DNA of 64,000 bases from Poriferisodalis sp965237655 (GCF_965237655.1 NZ_CBDEGB010000002.1:186001-250000); one strand, 5' to 3'. Counted from the first letter of the stretch, positions 7,836 to 15,555 are shown. Notes: generated from the sequence alone by a model not told the origin. Numbers and translations are program-made.

Positions 7836-7842
7836 TCTTGCG
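7784..7842 (-). pseudogene. Tail-only remnant of the RHH antitoxin gene
   Basis: In one frame it reads DAAALANAIAMTEAELR and stop, against DAAALANAIAMTEAEPW in the intact gene at 6729-6980. The DNA-binding half is absent and is replaced by the end of a HEPN gene, which reads across this DNA in another frame. The breakpoint is near 7842. Confidence 0.7.
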
Positions 7843-8100
7843 CAGAGGCGTGATAGCGGGCGGTTCACCAAAGTCGTACTCGGGCGTCACGCCGTCGACG
7901 GCGACGCCGTGTTCCGCGAGGCGGTGGGCGGCGGCGTGAACTCGTGACTGAAACGGGGCCGCGACCTCCGCGTTGAGCGCCCAGAACAGCGCGTAGTACG
8001 AGGTGGACATCGAACGACGAACGGCCGCTTCGGAAGTATCGCTGCCAGGCGCCCCGAGCATGTTCCTGGCGACTGCGACAAGTTCCGTTGGGTCGATCAT
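7804..8100 (-). CDS. HEPN-domain protein, C-terminally truncated by the antitoxin remnant
   Basis: A 98-residue frame from the ATG at 8100. The start TELVAVARNMLGAPGSDTSE followed by RRSMSTSYYALFWALNAEVA is a clear HEPN helical pair. HEPN proteins are usually RNases or MNT partners of about 130-160 residues. Here homology ends near ITPLRK and the last ten residues come from reading the RHH remnant out of frame, so the expected C-terminal helices are missing. The start overlaps the stop of the upstream gene (ATGA). Probably inactive. Confidence 0.65.
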   Translation of the reverse strand: MIDPTELVAVARNMLGAPGSDTSEAAVRRSMSTSYYALFWALNAEVAAPFQSRVHAAAHRLAEHGVAVDGVTPEYDFGEPPAITPLRKTPRRWPMRLQ

Positions 8101-8471
8101 TGTCGGGACGTACCGCTCACCATTTCGGCCGGCTCTGGCACCGGCTCGCCTTCGCGCTGGATCGGATCCTTCAGGTCTTCGGCGGTCCTGAATCGGCAGC
8201 TGACCGGCATCAACTCGCCGAGTGAGTACTCGACGGCTGTGTACAGCGGCTCGAGGATGTCTTGGGACCACACAAGAGCGGGGCGATATGGGGGCATTTC
8301 GATGACGACGTCGAGCAGACGCTCATCGGTGGCCGGGTGAGCAGGGAGCAGCCTCAGGTAGCGGATGACCGCATCGTCTCCGCGCTCGGCTGCGGCAACG
8401 GTGGGCTGAACTGGGCCGACGCGCGACCGCTGATCGAGGAAAAGCTCCAAGGCCTCGGGACAGAGGTGCAC
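8097..8471 (-). CDS. Hypothetical protein coupled to the HEPN gene
   Basis: A 124-residue, GTG-initiated frame overlapping the HEPN start by four bases. Position relative to HEPN suggests the partner slot that minimal nucleotidyltransferases (MNT) occupy, but I see no GSxxRG or DxD motif, so it is not an obvious MNT. The frame remains open well upstream of the GTG without an ATG, so the 5' end may be lost. Mixed charge, no membrane segment, Glu/Pro-rich tail. Confidence 0.45.
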   Translation of the reverse strand: MHLCPEALELFLDQRSRVGPVQPTVAAAERGDDAVIRYLRLLPAHPATDERLLDVVIEMPPYRPALVWSQDILEPLYTAVEYSLGELMPVSCRFRTAEDLKDPIQREGEPVPEPAEMVSGTSRQ

Positions 8472-8826
8472 ATCTATGCCCCTGCCGGCCGCTCCGGCTA
8501 GCGGCTTCTTGCGCGCTGCGGACCAGCCGAGCGGAACCCTCGGCCGAGTCGTGGCTCGGAATGATGCTGGATGCTGTCTCGAGCATGGGAGGCAGCCCGA
8601 GTATGGGATTTCACAATATTCTATGTTGTATCGGGTATTTCCACTATCTAATGTGCCTGAATGCTCACGACTTGCGGTGAGGGTCAGTGGTGCGAACGGT
8701 TCGCGACAGGCCAGAGATCGCCGACCTCGGACAGCAATGACGCGAAACAGTCAGGTCGTCACCATCGAATGTGTCAGCCGAGGCGCGTTTTGCACGATGC
8801 GCTTCACCAGTGTGGGGAGGAAGAAC
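8472..8826. other. Non-coding stretch with a decayed gene start and an AT-rich patch
   Basis: The part at 8515-8586, read on the minus strand, gives SSIIPSHDSAEGSARLV, resembling the N-terminus of the 352-residue protein at 4704-5762. It is probably a dead copy with a large deletion. At 8604-8660 the DNA turns AT-rich and is the likely place for promoters. Nothing else recognised. Confidence 0.4.
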
Positions 8827-9078
8827 ATGTCAGGCGATCGAGACACCTACAAGTATCAGTTCATCGGCCCGGACCACCGGATCAAGCACAGCGGCATCAC
8901 GAACGACCTGAACCGTCGCGAGAGCGAGCTGCGCCGCGAATACGGTGAAGGCACTATCCGTCAAGTCGGGCACAGGACCACCCGCGAGGCTGCCCGCGAA
9001 TGGGCCAATTCACACTTGGAACATCTCTTGTCCTCAAGGCCTGCGATAAGGGCACAGTATTTCGAAGGGAACGATTGA
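8827..9078 (+). CDS. Small protein resembling the core of a GIY-YIG domain
   Basis: An 83-residue protein starting MSGDRDTYKYQFIGPDHRIK. The segment KHSGITNDLNRRESELRREY parallels the Y-x-G-I-T-x-D-L-x-R-R part of GIY-YIG nucleases, and Y9/Y11 could stand for the first motif. The catalytic C-terminal Glu and Asn residues are not evident. Similar short basic proteins occur as free-standing genes. The start is chosen because homology-like sequence begins there, with AGGAAG upstream. Function unknown; it sits inside the toxin-antitoxin island. Confidence 0.55.
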   Translation: MSGDRDTYKYQFIGPDHRIKHSGITNDLNRRESELRREYGEGTIRQVGHRTTREAAREWANSHLEHLLSSRPAIRAQYFEGND

Positions 9079-9305
9079 ATTGCAGGCTCTTCGCGCTTGC
9101 GCGCGAAGCAACTCGGTGAGAGGCCCGGCGGCATAGGGAGGGATCCCCCAGAAACGGAGGCATTCGAAGTCCCGAGTTCAGGAGGATCGGGACGATCGGC
9201 TGCGAAGTACTTGGACGCCGCGCAGCTCGACTTCAGGCTGGAACGTCGCGTGCGTATTCGTCTGGAAGGTTGAGTGCGACGTGGTGGCAGCCCGGTGGCG
9301 GCGCA

Positions 9306-9827
9306 TCATCGATGTCGACGTTTGAAGCGGAGTATCGCCAGGTGCTTCCGTGTCGCCCAAATGAATGCGACAGTGGCCGGTTCAAGCTCGGATAGGTCGA
9401 CATCGCCGACGCGCATGTCCGACGCTCGTTCGCGGATCGGCTGGTTCCAGCCTTGGGCGATCAAGGGACCGGCCACTGCACGGGCCTGCTCGACGAGGAA
9501 GGCATATGCCGCGCCGACTGCTTGCGATTCGACAGCGAGAATGGCGCTGTAGCGGTTCAGCGCCCCCTGAACGCTTGAGAGTTCACGTGAAATCTCGCCG
9601 CTCTGCTCCTCACTTGCGCGGCGGCGGATGATGTAGGGGAACTCGCGGTAGTCCATGACGGCAGCTAGCGCCTCGCCGAAGAGGCGGCGCTGCCTGTCCT
9701 GCCGGGTCGAACGAGCGCTCTGCCAGATTCCGACAAGGGCGACCACTGCCGATACGGCGGCTGCGATGAGGATGGCCTCCCAGCGCCCGATTCCGGCGTT
9801 GGCAACGCACTGCGTGCAGTCGTTCAC
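9306..9827 (-). CDS. Single-pass membrane protein coupled to the CD-NTase-E2 gene (candidate effector)
   Basis: A 173-residue protein, GTG-initiated, overlapping the CD-NTase stop by four bases (GTGA). The N-terminus has a CTQC pair, then one hydrophobic helix (about residues 18-38, WEAILIAAAVSAVVALVGIW), then a basic stretch (RSTRQDRQRR) that would be cytoplasmic, then a long amphipathic helical region. CBASS operons commonly pair the nucleotidyltransferase with a membrane-disrupting effector; coupling and topology fit that role, but I recognise no Cap15, 2TM or SLATT signature. Effector function is inference. Confidence 0.65.
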   Translation of the reverse strand: MNDCTQCVANAGIGRWEAILIAAAVSAVVALVGIWQSARSTRQDRQRRLFGEALAAVMDYREFPYIIRRRASEEQSGEISRELSSVQGALNRYSAILAVESQAVGAAYAFLVEQARAVAGPLIAQGWNQPIRERASDMRVGDVDLSELEPATVAFIWATRKHLAILRFKRRHR

Positions 9828-11296
9828 TGCGCAGCCTTGGCCTCGACGCCGTGGGGGACCTCTGCCCCCGGCCACTCACCGGTCTGCCGCCAGTTGTGCT
9901 CCTTCACCAAGTGCACGGCGATTTGCCCTAGGAGGGCGTGGAGGCCGTCGCCATAGGACCATCTGCGCTCCAGCGGGTCGCGGGGGTACCACATGCACAG
10001 CGAGCCATCTTCGTAGCGATGAGGTGATTCCGCCGGCCCATCGACGTAAACGCGTGGCACCCCTGGGGACGAGAGGCGGAATTCGATCCTCACCTGCCGT
10101 CGTTCGCATCCAGGAAGTGCCACATTCCAGCGATAGCGGACACCGCCCTGGTGTGGCCGCCGCGGAATCCGCAGCCCGACGACATGGCGCCTCGTGTCGC
10201 CTTCGAATCGAAGACGATCGGCGAAGCGGCCGTACCACGGCCCTGAGCTCCGACGGCGATATGCGGCGACATGCTGACCACCGTAGGAACGAGTTGGCTT
10301 GATGGACGTTGCGCCGGAAGTGATCCCTGCCACCAATGTGCCGGTCTTGGTGATCGACATGGGGTCACCGCTTGCGATGGCTTGATGAATGGTGGCGGCT
10401 GGGGACGGTGGTGGCCCGACGAGCTTCCAGAAGATTCCCGTCGCAGCCAATATCTCGTAGACCTTGGCGTCATCGTCGCCGGCCTCGATGGCAAGATCGA
10501 GGGCGTCGGCGACCGTCCCGAAGCGCTGCACCGCTCGCTTGCGGTCAGCGACTTTGATGGGAGCGCTGACCCCTGCGGGGTCCGCAGTCAAGTGCTGGAC
10601 CAGCGAGGCGGCGGCGTAGTCGAAGAATCGTTGCAGCGCCCGATCCAGCGGTTCGGCCAACTCGATGCACTCCCAAGCGAGTGCTGCGATGTTGAACGAG
10701 CAGACAGCAGGCTCGCTGAACTGTTTCGCATGTGCCTTGGCCACTCTCACCACGTGCTGGCGGGTCTGCCGCAGCTGTGGCCAGCCCGACGTGAACAGTT
10801 CGACGTGGCGTTCGGGATGGCTCGGGTCCCATGGGTTGCGGTCGAGGTTGGGGATCCACAGGCCGGGAGCCTCGACACGGTTGAGCGCGACCACCAGGTC
10901 GACGGTGGGGTCCTCGCCGGAGGAGAGCGGTTCGTTGAAGCGCACCAGTAGGCCCCGCTTCATCTTTTCGATGCGGATACTCGGGTATCGCTGGACGAGC
11001 AGCGGGCGGATCAGACTGTGGACGCTGTCGACGAGCGCTCGCGGCAATTCACCATCGCCGTCGGGACCGAGAGCCGGGTGCTTGCGCCGGTCGATGACGA
11101 GGCCGCCGTCTGCGTCAGCGACGGGTCGGTTCGTGAATCGAGAGGCGAGCGAACCAGAGCGGTATGTGCGCAGCGCGTCGGGGTGCTTGCTTGCCGCGCC
11201 GAGCACGGCCCCGAGCCGGTCAGAGGCTTCTCGCAGCGATCGAGAGTCGGCGGCGATCTTCTTGCGGAGTTCTTCAAGCTGTGTCAAAGCAGTCAT
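9824..11296 (-). CDS. CD-NTase-like nucleotidyltransferase fused to a C-terminal E2 (ubiquitin-conjugating-like) domain
   Basis: 490 residues. The N-terminal domain has G48-S49 followed by D61-A-D63 and a third acidic residue, D133, in TVDLVVAL: the metal-binding triad of cGAS/DncV-like enzymes. A helical region follows to about residue 330. A linker with PTRSYGG (334-340) precedes a domain at about 380-485. There H426-x3-DGSLC434MWYPRD, then HLVKEHNWRQTGEWPGAE and PHG, match the E2-like domain of short type II CBASS, with C434 as the predicted catalytic cysteine. No E1 or JAB protease is nearby. In known systems the two proteins are separate; here they are one chain. Confidence 0.8.
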   Translation of the reverse strand: MTALTQLEELRKKIAADSRSLREASDRLGAVLGAASKHPDALRTYRSGSLASRFTNRPVADADGGLVIDRRKHPALGPDGDGELPRALVDSVHSLIRPLLVQRYPSIRIEKMKRGLLVRFNEPLSSGEDPTVDLVVALNRVEAPGLWIPNLDRNPWDPSHPERHVELFTSGWPQLRQTRQHVVRVAKAHAKQFSEPAVCSFNIAALAWECIELAEPLDRALQRFFDYAAASLVQHLTADPAGVSAPIKVADRKRAVQRFGTVADALDLAIEAGDDDAKVYEILAATGIFWKLVGPPPSPAATIHQAIASGDPMSITKTGTLVAGITSGATSIKPTRSYGGQHVAAYRRRSSGPWYGRFADRLRFEGDTRRHVVGLRIPRRPHQGGVRYRWNVALPGCERRQVRIEFRLSSPGVPRVYVDGPAESPHRYEDGSLCMWYPRDPLERRWSYGDGLHALLGQIAVHLVKEHNWRQTGEWPGAEVPHGVEAKAAQ

Positions 11297-11462
11297 TGTG
11301 CTATCTTTCTGGTGGTGGCGAGTTCACGAGTTGTATTGCCAAATAAATTACCTATGAGGTATGTCAGATTATTGCAACAGCGTATACCATCGGCAGCCAT
11401 AGCAGCGTTACACTCCGTCTGCGTTTCGCCGGCCGGTCCGCCGCCGTTCGGAGGAGTTCCCC
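11297..11462. promoter_or_regulatory. Divergent control region between the CBASS-like locus and higBA
   Basis: 166 bp separate the two oppositely transcribed units. The part at 11335-11395 is unusually AT-rich. It contains a palindrome TACCT-ATG-AGGTA (11349-11361), a plausible HigA operator, and a TATACC element (11383-11388) that could serve as -10 for higB. On the minus strand TTGCAA and TAGGTA are 17 bp apart, a weak promoter for the nucleotidyltransferase gene. If HigA binds here it could influence both units (inference). Confidence 0.4.
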
Positions 11463-11795
11463 TTGGAAGTGCTGTTCGCAACGCGCAGGCTGCAGCGGCG
11501 ACTCAACTCGACAGCCGATACGCGCAAGGTCCACGGCGACGTGATGGCGAAGAAGATCGGGTTGCGGTTGCAGCAGATGGAAGCCGCTCGCTCTTTGGCT
11601 GACCTTCGAAACTTGCCCGGACGCTGGCACGAGCTGACAGGCGATCTCAAGGGATCGCTCGCCTGCGACCTGGTGCATCCGCATCGAATGATCTTCCGGC
11701 CAACCGCCGAACCGCCGCCGCGCCGCCCCGACGGAAGCCTCGACTGGTCAGCCGTCGACAGCGTGACGGTCTCAGACGTTGACGACTACCACTGA
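11463..11795 (+). CDS. higB: HigB-like toxin (RelE/ParE superfamily)
   Basis: A 110-residue protein. The TTG start is supported by GGAGGAG seven bases upstream. The pattern FATRRLQRRLNSTADTRK, then MAKKIGLRLQQMEAARSLAD, LRNLPGRWHELTGDLKG and DLVHPHRMIF follows HigB/ParE toxins, which cleave ribosome-bound mRNA or inhibit gyrase. The tail ending VDDYH is typical of the host-killer group paired with HigA-ImmA fusions. The antitoxin gene follows 24 bases downstream, giving the reversed toxin-first order characteristic of hig loci. Confidence 0.85.
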   Translation: MEVLFATRRLQRRLNSTADTRKVHGDVMAKKIGLRLQQMEAARSLADLRNLPGRWHELTGDLKGSLACDLVHPHRMIFRPTAEPPPRRPDGSLDWSAVDSVTVSDVDDYH

Positions 11796-11819
11796 TGACC
11801 ACATTCAGGAGAAATCAGC

Positions 11820-12920
11820 ATGGGCACCCGTAGCAAGCAGCGCTATGCCTACGAACCCGACACGGTCTTCCCGCCGGGCGAGACGTTGGCGGAATGGCTT
11901 GACGAGCGCGACATGACCCAAGCCGAGCTTGCAGCTCGTACGGGGCTGTCGGCCAAGCACGTCAATCAGATCGTGAAGGGCGCAGCGCCGATCACCACCG
12001 AGACAGCGCTGGGGCTGGAGCGGGTCACCGGCATACCGGCACACCTCTGGAACAGCTTGGAGATGTCCTACCGCTCGCACCTCACGTGCCGCGCGGAACA
12101 GGAACGACTGGCGGATGACGCCGAGTGGCTGGAGCAGCTGCCAGTCGGTGAACTTGTCAAGCGACGCAGGATCGAACGCCGGGCGGCGGTGGCGGAGCGT
12201 GTCATCGAAATTTGCACGTTCTTTGGCGTGGCCAATCCTGCGGCTTGGCGCAACATGTGGCAACAGCCAGATGCGGCTTACCGCGCATCGCAGTCATACG
12301 TGAAGGATCCCGGCGCAGTGGCAGCGTGGCTGCGCATCGGCGAGATTGAAGCGACCAAGATCGATTGCGCCCCGTTCAGCAAGTCAGCGCTTCTTGCTGT
12401 CGTTGACGAACTTCGGGGACTCACCAACGAGAGTGACCCTGGAACGTGGGTGCGGACGGCGCAGGCTCTGTGCGCGAGCGCCGGCGTCGCGTTTGTTGTC
12501 GAACAGGAGATAGCGAGGACGCGGCTCAATGGCGCCACACGATGGCTTTCGCCAAGCAAGGCGCTTGTTCAGATCAGCACTCGCCACAAGCGCCACGACA
12601 TCTCTTGGTTCACGCTCTTTCACGAGATCGGCCATGTGTTGCTGCACTCGAAGAAGGGCACCTTCATCAACGATGGGGAGGAGCAGAAGGCCGGAGGCGT
12701 GGAGAAGGAGGCCGATGCCTACGCACAGCAGGTGCTCATTCCTCGTGAGCACGAGGCCACTCTGGGAACGCTGCACACCAATGAGGACGTCGAACGCTTT
12801 GCAACGGCGATCGGCATCGCTCCGGGCATTGTTGTCGGCCGTTTGCAGTACATGGGCTGGTGGAAGCACTCTGAGGGCAACGACTTACGTTGGCCATTCG
12901 ACTGGCCCCCCAAGCCATGA
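11820..12920 (+). CDS. higA: HigA-type antitoxin with XRE helix-turn-helix and ImmA/IrrE metallopeptidase domain
   Basis: 366 residues, preceded by AGGAG. The N-terminal XRE domain spans roughly residues 21-85 (MTQAELAARTGLSAKHVNQI). After a helical linker comes an ImmA/IrrE-like zinc peptidase with HEIGH at 268-272 and E297 in VEKEADAYAQQ as the third ligand. Such fusions autoregulate their operon through the HTH; the peptidase half may cleave the antitoxin or a partner under stress, as ImmA does with ImmR. Divergent from the CBASS-like genes. Confidence 0.9.
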   Translation: MGTRSKQRYAYEPDTVFPPGETLAEWLDERDMTQAELAARTGLSAKHVNQIVKGAAPITTETALGLERVTGIPAHLWNSLEMSYRSHLTCRAEQERLADDAEWLEQLPVGELVKRRRIERRAAVAERVIEICTFFGVANPAAWRNMWQQPDAAYRASQSYVKDPGAVAAWLRIGEIEATKIDCAPFSKSALLAVVDELRGLTNESDPGTWVRTAQALCASAGVAFVVEQEIARTRLNGATRWLSPSKALVQISTRHKRHDISWFTLFHEIGHVLLHSKKGTFINDGEEQKAGGVEKEADAYAQQVLIPREHEATLGTLHTNEDVERFATAIGIAPGIVVGRLQYMGWWKHSEGNDLRWPFDWPPKP

Positions 12921-13025
12921 GTCTGCGAGGGCAGCAGCGAATCTGCCTTAGCTAAGCACGTCATTGCGCGGAGCGACTTCAGCCGGCAGGTGTGCGAATG
13001 AAGGACGTGCGGCAGGATTGGGGGC

Positions 13026-13799
13026 ATGGCGGATTCAGGACGGGTGATTGATCTGTCGGTCGAGGTGATCGGCGACATCGAGACGGTGTGGCGGGCCGTG
13101 GCGACGGGGCCGGGGATCTCGTCGTGGTACGTGCCGCACACCGTCGAGGAGCGAACCGGGGGAGCGGCGATCGCGTCGTTCGGACCGGAACCCGAGATGC
13201 AGATCCCTGGTCGGGTCGCGGCCTGGGAGCCGCCGCATCGGGTGCAGTTCGACGGCGGTGAGGGCGTCGAGGGGCTGTCGTTCGAATGGACCATCGACCC
13301 CCACGACGACGGCACGTGCACCGTGCGCCTCCACAACGCCGGCTTCGGCGACGACGATCCTCAGTACGAGGCCATGATCGACGGCTGGAAGCTGTTCATG
13401 TCCAACCTCGGGCTCCACCTGAAGCACTTCGCTGGGCAGACCGCAACGTCCGCGCTGCCGATGGTCATGTGGCAGATCACTCCCGACGAAGGCTGGGCGG
13501 TCCTCGTGGGCGGGCTGGGCATCGACGAGATGCCTGCTGTCGGCGACCGACTCGACGTGGGCGTCGACGACGTGACGAGGCTGGCGGGTACGGTGATCGA
13601 AACCGACGCTCGCCGGATCACTGTGCTGACCGACCAACCAGCGCCGGGAACGGCGTTCCTGACGTCCGAGGACGCCGGCGGATTCACGATGGTGTCGGTG
13701 TGGCTGTACCTCTACGGACCCGACGCTGCCGCGGTCGTCGAACGCGACAATCCCCGCTGGCGCGCTTGGCTCGCCGACCGCGCTCCGGCTTCGGGATGA
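13026..13799 (+). CDS. SRPBCC (AHSA1/polyketide-cyclase fold) domain protein
   Basis: 257 residues. Opening VIDLSVEVIGDIETVWRAVA and GISSWYVPHTVEE, then RVAAWEPPHRVQFDGGEG and an ending with FEWTIDPHDDGTCTVRLHN and WKLFMSNLGLHLKHF are typical of AHSA1-like SRPBCC proteins, a hydrophobic-ligand cavity fold. The second half (from about residue 150) is an extra domain of unknown type. The last ~18 codons (NPRWRAWLADRAPASG) recur as fragments at 15484-15535 and 16152-16205, so the 3' end has been used or copied in rearrangements. Confidence 0.8.
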   Translation: MADSGRVIDLSVEVIGDIETVWRAVATGPGISSWYVPHTVEERTGGAAIASFGPEPEMQIPGRVAAWEPPHRVQFDGGEGVEGLSFEWTIDPHDDGTCTVRLHNAGFGDDDPQYEAMIDGWKLFMSNLGLHLKHFAGQTATSALPMVMWQITPDEGWAVLVGGLGIDEMPAVGDRLDVGVDDVTRLAGTVIETDARRITVLTDQPAPGTAFLTSEDAGGFTMVSVWLYLYGPDAAAVVERDNPRWRAWLADRAPASG

Positions 13800-14014
13800 A
13801 TCGGCAGCAGCCTCAGCGCCGAGAGATGGAATCGCTGATCGGGACACAAGTGATCTTGGCGAAGGATGAGGCCTTCACGCAAGCAGCGGAAACGGAGCTG
13901 GCCGTAGTCGAAGACGGCATGATGCGTGGCGTCGAGAGGTCACGTCATGCCATCGGTGCCTGCGCAGCGGCAGCGGCGCTTGGTGGATTCGTTATGCCAG
14001 TGTGGTTGAAATAG
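13796..14014 (+). CDS. Small hypothetical frame overlapping the SRPBCC stop
   Basis: A 72-codon frame beginning at an ATGA overlap with the preceding gene (MNRQQPQRREMESLIG) and ending with an Ala-rich hydrophobic stretch (HAIGACAAAAALGGFVMPVW). Coupling makes it plausible, but no family is recognised and codon quality is mediocre. The remaining 70 bases to the next gene are AT-rich and probably hold its promoter. Confidence 0.3.
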   Translation: MNRQQPQRREMESLIGTQVILAKDEAFTQAAETELAVVEDGMMRGVERSRHAIGACAAAAALGGFVMPVWLK

Positions 14015-14083
14015 ACATCAATAAACTGTTGGTTTGTACATCAACCGCATGTCGAAGTGGTGATTTGACGGTACGCTCCGTGC

Positions 14084-15430
14084 ATGGAGATGGTCCCGCG
14101 TGACCTGAAGCCGCAGGTCGACGCCGCGCTCGACACGTTCCGGGTCGTGGTGCTGCACGGCGCCCGACAGTGCGGCAAGACGACGCTGGCGCAAGCTGTC
14201 GCTGCAGAACGGGGAGGCACGTACACCACACTCGACGACCCGCTGGTTCGAGCGGCCGCGCTTGACGATCCACCGACGTTCTTGCACAACCAGCCCCATC
14301 CGCTGGTGATTGACGAGATTCAGCTCGGCGGTGATCGCTTGATCCGTGCCGTCAAGATGGCAGTCGACGACCAGGGCGAGCCGGGACGCTTCCTGCTGAC
14401 AGGTTCGACAAACTTTCTCACCGTTCCGACCATCAGCGAGTCGCTGGCTGGCCGGGCAGCGATCCTGCAGTTATGGCCGCTGTCGCAAAGGGAAATCGCT
14501 ACCCATGTCGCCATTGCCGACGATCCGGTGGTAGCCGGTGGCGTCGGCCCCGTCGCTGCCGGTGTCGAGTCCGCCATCTCAGCCTGGTTCAGTGGCGATG
14601 TGCATCTGGGCACCTCCGCTGCTACGGCACGGGATGCCTACCTACGCCTCGTGTGTCGTGGCGGCTATCCCGAACCGTTCGAGCTGACGGGGACATCGAG
14701 ACGGCGCTGGTTCGACAGCTACGTGACGACGGTGCTGAATCGTGACATCGTCGCCTTGGGTGATCTGCGAGCAGGTCCAGCGCTCGGCCGGCTGATCCGG
14801 CTTGCGGCTGCCAGTACGGCCACCGAGGTGAACCTCTCGGACTGGGCTCGGCGCATCGGCCTCGATCGTCGCACCGTCGAGGGCTACCTCGGATGGATGC
14901 GCACGGTGTTTCTGATCCATGAGCTGCCGGCCTGGACGCGGAATCGTGCTCGCCGGGTGATCAAACGCCCGAAGCTGAACATAGCTGACACCGGCTTGGC
15001 GGCAGCGTTGCTGCGCCTCGATGCGAATGAACTGCGCGCGCCGAACGCCACGATGACCGGTCCGCTCGTCGAGACATTCGTCGTCAACGAGATCGCTCAA
15101 CAGATTTCCTCTGCTGATGAAGCCATCGACATGTACCACTTCCGTGACAACACGGGCCGCGAAGTCGACATCGTGCTCGAACGAACTGATGGAAGCATCG
15201 TCGCCGTCGAGGTAAAGGCGTCTGCTTCGCCGGCCCCGAGCCAGCTGCGCGATGTCGCTTGGCTGCGCGACCGTTCGGATCAAACCGAGCCCGGCACTTT
15301 CACCGCAGGCGTACTGCTGCACACCGGCACTCATGCTCTCAAGCTCGGCGATCGTCTGTACGTGCTTCCCATTGATCGACTCTGGACATCATCGGGACCG
15401 AGCGTGCCGCCGAAGATGCCGACGAGCTGA
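14084..15430 (+). CDS. AAA ATPase with C-terminal DUF4143 (nuclease-like) domain
   Basis: 448 residues. Walker A is GARQCGKTT near residue 25 and Walker B is LVIDEIQ near 75. The sensor segment FLLTGSTNFL and the YVTTVLNRDIVALGDLR region are typical. The DUF4143 part ends with FRDNTGREVDIVLERTDGS and VAVEVKASASPA, the E-D-ExK arrangement of restriction-endonuclease-like folds. These ATPases are widespread, often beside toxin-antitoxin genes, and their role is unsettled. A second family member lies at 60054-61325. Confidence 0.85.
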   Translation: MEMVPRDLKPQVDAALDTFRVVVLHGARQCGKTTLAQAVAAERGGTYTTLDDPLVRAAALDDPPTFLHNQPHPLVIDEIQLGGDRLIRAVKMAVDDQGEPGRFLLTGSTNFLTVPTISESLAGRAAILQLWPLSQREIATHVAIADDPVVAGGVGPVAAGVESAISAWFSGDVHLGTSAATARDAYLRLVCRGGYPEPFELTGTSRRRWFDSYVTTVLNRDIVALGDLRAGPALGRLIRLAAASTATEVNLSDWARRIGLDRRTVEGYLGWMRTVFLIHELPAWTRNRARRVIKRPKLNIADTGLAAALLRLDANELRAPNATMTGPLVETFVVNEIAQQISSADEAIDMYHFRDNTGREVDIVLERTDGSIVAVEVKASASPAPSQLRDVAWLRDRSDQTEPGTFTAGVLLHTGTHALKLGDRLYVLPIDRLWTSSGPSVPPKMPTS

Positions 15431-15483
15431 CCCTCGCCGTCGAGAGCGCCGACCCTCCATTCGACTGCCTCCATCCCCCAACA

Positions 15484-15535
15484 GGCGATCCTCGCTGGCA
15501 CCTGGCTCGCCGACCGCGCCCCGGCAACCGAATGA
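15484..15535 (+). pseudogene. Fragment resembling the 3' end of the SRPBCC gene (copy B)
   Basis: Reads GDPRW and, after a frame slip, LADRAPATE and stop, matching NPRWRAWLADRAPASG at 13746-13799. A 19-base core is identical apart from third-position changes. It lies between the AAA ATPase and the YefM/RelE pair. Confidence 0.6.
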
Positions 15536-15540
15536 TGCGT

Positions 15541-15554
15541 GGCACAATTGTGCC
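15541..15554. promoter_or_regulatory. Operator palindrome of the YefM/RelE module
   Basis: Perfect 14-bp palindrome GGCACAATTGTGCC, ending one base before the antitoxin ATG. YefM-family antitoxins repress their operon through short palindromes overlapping the promoter or start, so this is a strong candidate autoregulatory site. Confidence 0.6.
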
Positions 15555-15555
15555 C

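Noticed and set aside
8097..8471. MNT nucleotidyltransferase partner of the HEPN protein
   Set aside because: Position fits, but no GSxxRG or DxD motif is present.
14084..15430. AAA/DUF4143 gene as a CBASS or antiphage component
   Set aside because: It is 2.8 kb from the CD-NTase, on the other strand, and such ATPases occur in many contexts including 60054-61325 here.
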